Shown here piece after piece: positions 42,191 through 49,681 of a DNA stretch of 64,000 nucleotides. The stretch comes from Micromonospora cathayae (GTDB lineage: Bacteria > Actinomycetota > Actinomycetes > Mycobacteriales > Micromonosporaceae), in the NCBI RefSeq assembly GCF_028993575.1, contig NZ_CP118615.1, positions 186,001 through 250,000 on the forward strand, given 5' to 3'. Position 1 is the stretch's first letter, and the number at the start of each line of letters is the position of its first letter. The position numbers and the translations under genes were made by a program. The notes under the pieces were generated by a model that was given only the letters and a program-made list of their open reading frames with translations, was not told where the DNA came from and searched no databases.

Positions 42191-43810
42191 TCACTGCGGG
42201 GCCGTCGGCGGGTCCGCCGGCGGGGCCGTCGGCCCGGCCGCCTCCTCCGGGTCGCCGGCCGGCTGCCCCTCACCCACCGGGAGCAACGGCAGCCGCACCT
42301 GGAAGGTCGCGCCACCGCCCGGGGTGGGCACCACCTGGACGGTGCCCTGGTGCACCGCGACCAGCGCGGCGACGATGGCCAGGCCGAGACCGGTGCCGGT
42401 CACCCCACCGGCCCGGCGGGTACGGGCCGCGTCGGCCCGGTAGAACCGCTCGAAGACCCGCTCGGCCTGCTCCGGGGAGAGCCCGGGACCGGTGTCGGCC
42501 ACCTCCACCAGCGCGGTCCGCTCCCCGTCGGTGCAGAGCCGCAGGGTGACCGACGCCTCCGGCGGGGTGTGGGTCAGCGCGTTGGTCATCAGGTTCCCGA
42601 TGATCTGCCGCAGCCGGGCGTCGTCGCCCTGCACCACCAGCGGACCGGAGCCGGGGGTGATGTCCAGTTCGATCCGGCGGTCCGGGGCGACCACCCGGGC
42701 GGCCTGCACCGCGTCGGCGGCGAGCACCGGCAGCTCGACCGGGGCCAACGACAGCGGCCGTTCCCGGTCCAGCCGGGCGAGCAGCAGCAGGTCCTCCACC
42801 AGCAGCCCCATCCGGGCCGCCTCGTCCTCGATCCGGCGCAGCAGGCCGGCGGTCTCCTCGGGGGCCCGGGCCGCGCCCTGCCGGTACAGCTCGGCGAAGC
42901 CCCGGATGGTGGTGAGCGGGGTGCGCAGCTCGTGCGAGGCGTCCGCGACGAACTGCCGCATCCGTTCCTCGGACCGGATCGCCCGCGCCTCGGACGCCTT
43001 CGCCGCCTCGGCCGCGTCCCGGGCGGCGGCCTCGGCCCAGCGGGCGGCGGCCTCCGAGGCGGCCCGGGCCCGGAAGGCGGCCTCGATCTGGGCGAGCATC
43101 GCGTTCAACGCCCGGGACAGGCGACCCAGCTCCGAGCTGGGGCACTCCTGTCCGCTCTCCGGGTCGGGCACCCGCCGGGTGAGGTCACCACCGGCGATCG
43201 CCGCCGCCGTCCGTTCGATCTCCACCAGCGGCTTCAGGCTGGTCCGCACGATCGCCGCCCCGATCGAGGCGAGCAGGACCAGCACCGCCCCGCCGACCAG
43301 CATGTCGATCCAGACGAGCTGCTTGACCGCCCGGTCGACGTCGGTGAGGTTCTGCCCGACCGCGAGCACCCGGTTGTCGGGCAGCTCGACGTAGATCATC
43401 CGCCACCGGATCGAACTCTCCCGCGCCGGCGCGTTGAACGGCTCCCCGACCTTCTGCTGGAAACCGGCCAGGTCCGACGGGAACGTCGGCAGGTCGTCCA
43501 GGCTGAGGTTGATCCGGTCGTACGCGGCGATCCGCGCGCGCTGCGGGTCGGCCAGCGCGACCACGTAGTCGGTGGGGGCGGCGGCCTTCACGTACCCCTG
43601 GTCGAGTTCGGGCAGCCACGCGGTGATGCCGTCGCCGTACGTCCGCAGTTCCGCGTCGACCTGGTCGACCAGGTAGCTGCGGAGGAAGAACGTGGTCAGC
43701 GAGCTGATCACCAGCAGCGCGGCGGCCACCAGGGCGAGCACCGCCGCGACCAGCTTGACCCGCAGCGGTACCGACCGCAGTCGCCCCTTCGCCTGGTCGA
43801 CCGCGTTCAC
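42191..43810 (-). CDS. Sensor histidine kinase (HAMP, HisKA, HATPase)
   Basis: A 539-residue membrane kinase. Helices at about 18-43 and 165-188 flank an extracytoplasmic sensor domain of 120 residues; a HAMP region follows, then an unusually long Ala-rich helix (245-285) before the HisKA domain with H293 in ASHELRTPLTT. NLMTNALTHTP, DTGPGLSPEQ and GTGLGLAIV are the ATP-binding boxes. The GTG start overlaps the response-regulator stop (GTGA). The C-terminal tail is Pro-rich. The stimulus is unknown; an envelope stress role is inferred from the HtrA gene downstream. Confidence 0.92.
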   Translation of the reverse strand: MNAVDQAKGRLRSVPLRVKLVAAVLALVAAALLVISSLTTFFLRSYLVDQVDAELRTYGDGITAWLPELDQGYVKAAAPTDYVVALADPQRARIAAYDRINLSLDDLPTFPSDLAGFQQKVGEPFNAPARESSIRWRMIYVELPDNRVLAVGQNLTDVDRAVKQLVWIDMLVGGAVLVLLASIGAAIVRTSLKPLVEIERTAAAIAGGDLTRRVPDPESGQECPSSELGRLSRALNAMLAQIEAAFRARAASEAAARWAEAAARDAAEAAKASEARAIRSEERMRQFVADASHELRTPLTTIRGFAELYRQGAARAPEETAGLLRRIEDEAARMGLLVEDLLLLARLDRERPLSLAPVELPVLAADAVQAARVVAPDRRIELDITPGSGPLVVQGDDARLRQIIGNLMTNALTHTPPEASVTLRLCTDGERTALVEVADTGPGLSPEQAERVFERFYRADAARTRRAGGVTGTGLGLAIVAALVAVHQGTVQVVPTPGGGATFQVRLPLLPVGEGQPAGDPEEAAGPTAPPADPPTAPQ

Positions 43811-44508
43811 GCCGCCGGCTTGCGGAGCACGTAACCGACCCCACGCAGGGTGTGGATCAGGCGCGGCTGGGTGTTGTCGACCTTCCGTCGCAGGTACGAG
43901 ATGTACGACTCGACGATGTTGTCGTCGCCCCGGAAGTCGTAGTTCCACACGTGGTCGAGGATCTGCGCCTTCGACAGCACCCGGTTGGCGTTGAGCATCA
44001 GGTACCGCAGCAGCTTGAACTCGGTCGGTGAGAGCTGCACCCGCTGGCCCGCCCGGTGCACCTCGTGGGTCTCCTCGTCCAGCTCCAGGTCGGCGAAGGT
44101 GAGCCGGGACGGGGCGTGCTCACCGGTGACCGTACGCCGCAGCACCGCCCGGATCCGGGCGGTCAGCTCCTCCAGGCTGAACGGCTTGGTGACGTAGTCG
44201 TCGCCGCCCAGGGTCAGCCCCCGGATCTTGTCGTCGGTGGCGTCCCGGGCGGTGAGGAAGACCACCGGTGTCCGGGTACCGCCCTCGCGGAGCATCCGGA
44301 TCACCTCGAAGCCGTCCAGGTCGGGCAGCATCACGTCGAGGACGACCAGGTCGGGGCGGTGGTCCTTGGCGGCGTTCAGCGCCGCGCTGCCGCTGGTCGC
44401 CGTCGCCACGTCGAAGCCGGCGAAACGCAGGCTCGCGGAGAGCAGCTCGAGGATGTTCGGGTCGTCCTCGACGACGAGCAGTCGCGCCTCGGTCTGGGTA
44501 GGGGCCAT
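43807..44508 (-). CDS. OmpR/PhoB-family response regulator
   Basis: A 233-residue regulator. The receiver domain has the acidic pair in VVEDDP, phosphoacceptor D58 in VVLDVMLPDLDG, and the Lys in VTKPF; the C-terminal winged helix has LSPTEFKLLRYLMLNANRVLSKAQIL and YLRRKVD...LRGVGYVLR. ATG 44508 is the first start that gives a normal receiver N-terminus; the longer frame adds a Cys/Arg-rich leader. It is the first gene of the operon with the sensor kinase and HtrA. Confidence 0.92.
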   Translation of the reverse strand: MAPTQTEARLLVVEDDPNILELLSASLRFAGFDVATATSGSAALNAAKDHRPDLVVLDVMLPDLDGFEVIRMLREGGTRTPVVFLTARDATDDKIRGLTLGGDDYVTKPFSLEELTARIRAVLRRTVTGEHAPSRLTFADLELDEETHEVHRAGQRVQLSPTEFKLLRYLMLNANRVLSKAQILDHVWNYDFRGDDNIVESYISYLRRKVDNTQPRLIHTLRGVGYVLRKPAA

Positions 44509-44691
44509 GCCCGCCATCATCCGTGACGTCGCTGCGCCAGCGCTGGACGCTTCCTGCAAAAACCCTGAAAGCCCGGGGTGTCGGTTTGGCAGCGGGCCAG
44601 CGGCCACTCTGCCACAGCACCCCCGGGTGCGGGCCACCGCCGCGACAGCGACGCGGGGCCGGCCACCGCCGCGACGGACGCGGAGTGCCGG

Positions 44692-45534
44692 CTACCGCCG
44701 CAGTGGGGTCAGCCGCAGCGCGGACTCGGCGGTGCGGGCCAGCCGCCGCCGGTCCGCCTCCGGGGTGGGGTGCAGGGCCGCGCCGACCGCCACCTGGACC
44801 ACCAGGTCCCGGGCGGCCAGCACCCGGCGCACCGACCGCCAGAGGTTCGCCTCGCCGACGAACGCGGGGGCGGTGGTCGGCGTCCCGGTGCCGGCACAGC
44901 GGTAGCTGATCCGGACCGGCACCACGGCCGCACCGGCGTCGACGGCGGCCTGGAACATCGCCGCCCGGAAACCACGCCGGGGCGGTACGTGGGCCGGGTC
45001 GGCGCTGCCGCACCAGGTCGTACCCTCCGGGTAGACCGCGACCGTGCGGCCGGCACGCAGCAGGTCGGCGACCCGGCGGACGGTCGCCGGCAGCTCGCGC
45101 GGCCGGGACCGGTCGACGAAGACGGTGCCGGCGGCCCGGGCGATCGGCCCGACCAGCGGCCAACCGCGCACCTCCCGCTTGGCGACCATCCGGGCCGGGC
45201 CGAGCGCCAGCAGCGCCACCACGTCCAGCCAGGACACGTGGTTGGCGACCAGCAGCGCCGGCCCGCGCGGCGGCCGGCCCCGCACCACCAACCGCGCACC
45301 GCACGCCCGGGTGGTCCCCCGTGCCCAGGCCCGACCGCCGGCCCGCCGGGCGTCCGGCGGCAGCAGCGGGTACGCCGCCGCCAGCACCGCCCCGGCCAGC
45401 AGCATTCCGAGTACGGCCAGCAGTCGCGCCACCTGCCGGGCGGCCGGCACGGCGGGCACCTGCCCGGCCGCCGGTAGGCAGCCCTCGCCGCACCCGGAGA
45501 GCGGCCGCCACAGGTCCGCCCCGACCGTGCTCAC
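44692..45534 (-). CDS. PlsC-type acyltransferase, OlsA-like
   Basis: A 280-residue 1-acyl-glycerol-3-phosphate acyltransferase family member. One or two helices near residues 37-58 anchor it; VANHVSWLD (H99, D104) is the HX4D catalytic motif and AVYPEGTTW the acceptor motif. The GTG start overlaps the upstream OlsB-like gene by 4 bp. A GNAT-type N-acyltransferase followed by a PlsC enzyme is the order and pairing of ornithine-lipid synthesis (OlsB makes lyso-ornithine lipid, OlsA O-acylates it), so this is the most likely function. Confidence 0.8.
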   Translation of the reverse strand: MSTVGADLWRPLSGCGEGCLPAAGQVPAVPAARQVARLLAVLGMLLAGAVLAAAYPLLPPDARRAGGRAWARGTTRACGARLVVRGRPPRGPALLVANHVSWLDVVALLALGPARMVAKREVRGWPLVGPIARAAGTVFVDRSRPRELPATVRRVADLLRAGRTVAVYPEGTTWCGSADPAHVPPRRGFRAAMFQAAVDAGAAVVPVRISYRCAGTGTPTTAPAFVGEANLWRSVRRVLAARDLVVQVAVGAALHPTPEADRRRLARTAESALRLTPLRR

Positions 45535-46376
45535 GCGGACGTCCCGAGGAAGTGCCGCAGGTGACGCGGGTTCATCCGGTCCAGGCTGAGCAACACGTAG
45601 AAGTCGGCGACGGCGAAGTCCGGGTCGTAGGCCGGTTCACCGCACACCCAGGCACCCAGTCGCAGGTACCCGCGCAGCAACGGCGGCATCGCCGGCCGCT
45701 CGACACCGGTCACCGGAGCCGGCCCGACGGTCACCGACCCGGCAACGGACGACCCGGCGGTCACCGGACCGGCTACGAACGGCCCGGCGGTCAGCGACCC
45801 GGCGGCGGACGGCTCGGCGAACCAGGGTCGGTGCGGTCGGACCCGCAGCGGCGGCGGCGCGAGGTGTCCCTCCCGCACCCTCGCCCACACCTCGGCGGCG
45901 GTACGACCACCGTCGGCGACCGGCACCGAGGCACAGCCACCGAGCCACCGGGAGCCGCGCAGGTGCAGGTAGCGGGCGATCCCCGCCCACATCAGGTTGA
46001 TCACCGCACCGGAGCGGTGGGCAGGGTGGACGCAGGTCCGCCCCGCCTCGACCAGGGTGTCCCGGAGCGGGTCGAGCGCGGTCAGGTCGAACTCCTGGTC
46101 GGCGTAACGCCGGCCGGTGCGTCCCGGCGGCAGCAGCCGGTACGTGCCGACCACCGCCCCGGTCCGCTCCTCCCGGACGATCAGGTGGTCGCAGAAGGGG
46201 TCGAGGTCGTCGACGTCCAGGCCGGTGGCGGCCGGGCGCAGGACGGCCCCGAGTTCGGTGCCGAAGACCTCGTGCCGCAGCCGTTGGGCGGCTGCCACCT
46301 CGGCCGGATCATCGGCGATGTGCAGGGTGTAGCCGCTGGTCGTCAGGGGTGCGCCAGCGGTGGGCAGAACGGCCAT
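45531..46376 (-). CDS. OlsB-like N-acyltransferase (GNAT fold)
   Basis: A 281-residue protein of the ornithine N-acyltransferase/GNAT family: AAAQRLRHEVFGTELGA, DPFCDHLIVRE, GTYRLLPPG, DLTALDPLRDTLVEAGRTCVHPAHRSGAVINLMWAGIARYL and LRLGAWVCGEPAYDPDFAVADFYVLLSLDRM follow the pattern of OlsB and related hemolysin-like acyltransferases. A segment of about 35 residues made of TAGP/VAGS pentapeptide-like repeats is inserted before LLRGYLRLGAWV and is absent from typical members. ATG 46376 is preferred over GTG 46382. It is coupled to an OlsA-like gene. Confidence 0.78.
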   Translation of the reverse strand: MAVLPTAGAPLTTSGYTLHIADDPAEVAAAQRLRHEVFGTELGAVLRPAATGLDVDDLDPFCDHLIVREERTGAVVGTYRLLPPGRTGRRYADQEFDLTALDPLRDTLVEAGRTCVHPAHRSGAVINLMWAGIARYLHLRGSRWLGGCASVPVADGGRTAAEVWARVREGHLAPPPLRVRPHRPWFAEPSAAGSLTAGPFVAGPVTAGSSVAGSVTVGPAPVTGVERPAMPPLLRGYLRLGAWVCGEPAYDPDFAVADFYVLLSLDRMNPRHLRHFLGTSA

Positions 46377-46526
46377 GAGCACTGTGTAGGCGGTCGGGGT
46401 TGCCGCTTACCGGTTCGGCGGGTGTCGATCCGGTGAACGCCGGTCGCATCCCTGCCGACGCGCGTGGCAGGCTGCCGGGAGGCCCGGCGACGACGCCCGG
46501 CCCGGGTCGACCGGAAGGGTGCTCGG

Positions 46527-47348
46527 ATGATCATCGAGGCGCGGTTCAACGGGCCGCCCGGCTCGGGCAACGGTGGTTGGAGCGCGGGCGTCTTCGCCGC
46601 CGCCGCCGAGATCGCCGCCGCCAGGTCCGGTGCCGCCGCAACCGGTGCGGTCAGGGCCGGTGACGCCGAAACCGGTGACGCCAGGTCCGGTGACGCCGCA
46701 ACCGGTGCCGGCGGGACCGGTGAGGTCAGGGCAGGTGACGTCGACGGTGGGGCGGCCGGTGGTGCCGTCGAGGTGACCCTACGGCGACCGCCACCGCTGG
46801 CGGTGCCGCTGGCCGCCGTGCCCTCGGCCGCCGTCCCGGGCCGGTACGAGATCCACGGTCCGGACGCGACGGTGATCGCCCAGGTCGACCGGGTGACGGA
46901 GTTCACGCCGGTCGTGCCGGGCGTGGATCTGCCCGCCGCGACGGCCGCCGCCGGCCGGTACCCCGGCTTCACCGACCATCCGTTCCCGGGCTGCTACGTC
47001 TGCGGCCCGGACCGTCCCGACGGGTTGCGGATCTTCCCCGGCCGGCTCCCCGACGGCCGGACGGCGGCCCCGTTCCGGGTACCGGACGAGGTCGTTCCGG
47101 CAACGGTCTGGGCTGCGCTGGACTGCCCCGGCGGCTGGGCGGTGATCGCACCCGGCCGCCCGTACGTGCTCGGCCGGATCGCGGTGACGGTCGCCGCGCT
47201 GCCCCGCCCCGGCGAGGTGTGCGTGGTCACCGGTGCGGCAAGCGGCGGCGAGGGACGTAAGGCGCTGGTCCACTCCAGCCTGTACGGCCCGGACGGCACG
47301 CTGCTGGCGCACGCCCGCGCCACCTGGATCGCGCTCCCGCCCGAGTGA
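46527..47348 (+). CDS. Hotdog-fold-like protein of unknown function
   Basis: A 273-residue protein. The first 20 residues (MIIEARFNGPPGSGNGGWSAG) resemble the beginning of actinobacterial thioesterase-like proteins; residues 30-80 are a low-complexity run of Gly/Asp/Ala/Thr repeats (encoded by near-identical 15- to 18-bp units at about 46635-46745) inserted into the fold; and the rest has FPGCYVCGPDRPDGLRIFPG, WAALDCPGGWAV and HARATWIAL, typical of hotdog-like proteins. The CYVCG pair could bind metal. The function is not known; a CoA-thioester hydrolase is a guess from the fold. Confidence 0.6.
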   Translation: MIIEARFNGPPGSGNGGWSAGVFAAAAEIAAARSGAAATGAVRAGDAETGDARSGDAATGAGGTGEVRAGDVDGGAAGGAVEVTLRRPPPLAVPLAAVPSAAVPGRYEIHGPDATVIAQVDRVTEFTPVVPGVDLPAATAAAGRYPGFTDHPFPGCYVCGPDRPDGLRIFPGRLPDGRTAAPFRVPDEVVPATVWAALDCPGGWAVIAPGRPYVLGRIAVTVAALPRPGEVCVVTGAASGGEGRKALVHSSLYGPDGTLLAHARATWIALPPE

Positions 47349-47422
47349 CCGACCGGCCGGCCCGCCCGCCCCGGCCCGCCCGCCCGAGTGACCGACCGAC
47401 CCGCCCGCCCCGGCCCGCCGGC
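47340..47422. repeat. 43-bp tandem duplication covering a stop codon
   Basis: CCCGAGTGACCGACCG occurs at 47340-47355 and 47383-47398, and the GC-rich sequence after each is also shared apart from a 3-bp deletion. The duplicated unit includes the last codons and TGA of the hotdog-like gene. Confidence 0.7.
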
Positions 47423-47584
47423 TCGACCCGGCCCGGCGGACTGCCCGCCCCGCCCGGCTGACCGTTCCGGCCGGTCGACCGGCCCGGTCGTTCTCGGCCC
47501 GGTCTCGTCCCTGGGGATGATCCGCTCCTGCCTGAGACGGAGACGGATCTCGGAGTACAGCTTTATTGACCTTGCCCCGCGCAC

Positions 47585-47603
47585 CCGTCACGCTGTGTGA
47601 CGG
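47585..47603. promoter_or_regulatory. Palindrome upstream of the ABC transporter
   Basis: CCGTCAC (47585-47591) and GTGACGG (47597-47603) form a perfect 7-bp inverted repeat with a 5-base spacer, 28 bp before the ATP-binding gene start. The spacing suits a dimeric repressor such as a TetR or GntR-type protein; no such gene is adjacent. Confidence 0.4.
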
Positions 47604-47631
47604 CGCTACCGGGCGCCAAGGGAGGAGAAGA

Positions 47632-48567
47632 ATGTCTGACGGGCAGCGGAGCCCCGCCGACGAGGGCCGGATCGTGGTGTCCGGCCTGACGAAGCAGTAT
47701 CGCACCGTGCGCGCGGTCGACGACCTGTCGTTCACCGTCGCGCCGGGGCGGGTGACCGGCTTCCTCGGCCCGAACGGCGCCGGCAAGACCACCACGTTGC
47801 GGATGCTGTTGAACCTGGTCACGCCGACCTCGGGCACGGCGACCATCAGCGGCGTACGGTACGCCGACCTGACGCAGCCGTTGCGGCACGTCGGCGCGGT
47901 GCTGGAGGCGTCCAGCGCGCACAAGGGCCGGACCGGGATCAACCACCTGCGGGTGATCTGCGCGGCGGCCGGGCTGCCACGGCAGCGGGCCGACGAGGCG
48001 CTGGCGATGGTCGGTCTGACGCCGGCCGCGACGCGCAAGTTCAAGGGGTACTCGCTGGGCATGAAGCAGCGGCTCGGCATCGCCGCCGCGATGCTCGGTG
48101 ACCCCCGGGTGCTGATCCTGGACGAGCCGGCCAACGGGCTCGACCCGGAGGGCATCCGCTGGATGCGCGGGTTCCTCAAGGACCTCGCCCGGCAGGGGCG
48201 GACCGTGCTGGTCTCCAGCCACCTGCTCTCCGAGATGCAGCTCCTCGCCGACGACGTGGTGATCATCGCGGCCGGCCGGCTGGTGCGGCAGGGGCCGGTG
48301 GACGAGGTGGTCGGCTCGATGGCGCAGGGCGGCCGGGTGCGGGTGCGTACCCCGCAGGCCGAGGAGCTGACCACCGCGTTGCGGGAGCTGTCGGCGACGG
48401 TCGAGCCGGACGGGCACGGCGCGCTGCTGGTCACCGGCGCGGACGCCCCGGCGGTCGGCCGGGCCGCCCTGGCCGCCCGGGTCGAACTGCACGAACTGAC
48501 CCCGGAACGGCCCGACCTGGAACGGGTCTTCCTGGACCTGACGGCCGGAAAGGCGGGCATCCGATGA
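47632..48567 (+). CDS. ABC transporter ATP-binding protein
   Basis: A 311-residue ATPase. Walker A GPNGAGKT (46-53), signature YSLGMKQR, Walker B VLILDEPANGLDPEG and the H-loop SSHLL are intact. The sequence belongs to the group of drug and lipid exporters related to CcmA/DrrA/BcrA. A GGGAGGAG ribosome site precedes the ATG. The permease gene overlaps its stop by 4 bp (ATGA). The cargo is unknown. Confidence 0.9.
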   Translation: MSDGQRSPADEGRIVVSGLTKQYRTVRAVDDLSFTVAPGRVTGFLGPNGAGKTTTLRMLLNLVTPTSGTATISGVRYADLTQPLRHVGAVLEASSAHKGRTGINHLRVICAAAGLPRQRADEALAMVGLTPAATRKFKGYSLGMKQRLGIAAAMLGDPRVLILDEPANGLDPEGIRWMRGFLKDLARQGRTVLVSSHLLSEMQLLADDVVIIAAGRLVRQGPVDEVVGSMAQGGRVRVRTPQAEELTTALRELSATVEPDGHGALLVTGADAPAVGRAALAARVELHELTPERPDLERVFLDLTAGKAGIR

Positions 48568-49388
48568 ACCTGGTCCGATCCGAGCTGCTCAAGATCCGTA
48601 CCACCAGCACCTGGTGGCTGCTGGCGATCGGCGCGTTCGGGGCGGTGGCCCTGGCGTTCGCGTTCAACGCCTGGATCGCCCACACCGCCCTCTCCGGCGA
48701 CGCGACGAACGTCGGGCTCAGCCCGGAGGAGGCGGCGGCCCAGAACGACGTGGCCGGGCAGGCGGCCAACCTCTACACCTCCGGCCAGTACTTCGGCCTG
48801 CTCTTCGTGATGCTGATCGGCATCCTGATGGTGACCAACGAGTTCTTCCACCAGACGGCCACCACGACCTTCCTCAGCACGCCGCGCCGCACCTCGGTGA
48901 TCTTCAGCAAGCTGCTCGCGGCGTCCGCGGTCGGTTTCGTGTTCTGGCTGGTGACCACGGTGGTCGACCTGGTCGCCGGGGCGGTCTTCCTGACCCTGAA
49001 CGACTACGGCACCCAGCTCGGCGAGTGGGAGGTGCACCGGGCGCTGCTGCTCAACCTGCTGGCGTACGCGATCTGGACGGTCCTCGGGGTCGGTATCGGC
49101 ACGCTGATCACCAACCAGCTCGGCGCGGTGATCACCGCTTCGGTGGTCTACCTGGTCGGCACCCAGGTCGTCGGCCTGCTCTTCCTGCTGCTGTCCAACC
49201 TGCTCAAGAGCGAGAGCGTGCTGGAGTGGCAGGTGCTCTGGCCGGCGGTCGCCTCCCAGGTGATGATCAGCGGCATCGACTCACCGATGCTGCCGCCGTG
49301 GTGGACCGGTGCCCTGGTGCTGGTGGGGTACGCGGTCGCCGCCGGTCTGGCCGGCATCATGATCACCCGCCGGCGGGACATCTCCTGA
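48564..49388 (+). CDS. ABC transporter permease (ABC-2 type)
   Basis: A 274-residue membrane protein with about six helices. It starts LVRSELLKIRTTSTWWLLAIGAFG, a typical ABC-2 permease N-terminus, has the long loop rich in Asn/Glu (AAQNDVAGQAANLYTSGQYFG) after helix 1, and QTATTTFLSTPRRTSVIFSKLLAA before the second half. It works with the upstream ATPase, probably as a homodimer, to export an unidentified substrate. Confidence 0.88.
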   Translation: MNLVRSELLKIRTTSTWWLLAIGAFGAVALAFAFNAWIAHTALSGDATNVGLSPEEAAAQNDVAGQAANLYTSGQYFGLLFVMLIGILMVTNEFFHQTATTTFLSTPRRTSVIFSKLLAASAVGFVFWLVTTVVDLVAGAVFLTLNDYGTQLGEWEVHRALLLNLLAYAIWTVLGVGIGTLITNQLGAVITASVVYLVGTQVVGLLFLLLSNLLKSESVLEWQVLWPAVASQVMISGIDSPMLPPWWTGALVLVGYAVAAGLAGIMITRRRDIS

Positions 49389-49573
49389 CCGATCGGGGGG
49401 CGCCGCGCGGCCGGCTGCGGTTGCGGCCTCGGCTTGCCTCGGCGGCCGGCTGCGGTCGCGCGTCGCCCCCCGAACACGGGCCGCTACTATCAGTAGGCGG
49501 AAACCTACGCAGCAGTTGGTGAATTTCTGCCATCTTCTGTGAAACGTGACACGGGCCGGAGGCGGAAATGCCC

Positions 49574-49633
49574 CGGGCAGTCGCACGGCGTAGCCTGGGA
49601 CGCGTCTGTCCGCGTCCCGCACGGGACTGCCCG
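49574..49633 (+). promoter_or_regulatory. Nested hairpin in the leader of kgd
   Basis: A 9-bp stem CGGGCAGTC/GACTGCCCG (49574-49582 with 49625-49633) encloses an 8-bp stem GGGACGCG/CGCGTCCC (49597-49604 with 49611-49618, 6-base loop). The element ends 48 bases before the kgd start codon. A further GTAGG/CCTAC pair lies at about 49493-49508. It may be a 5' untranslated regulatory fold or a terminator of the ABC operon. Confidence 0.45.
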
Positions 49634-49681
49634 CGGACGCCGCGAGACACACAACCCGCGTGAAAGAGGCGATTACCGGCC

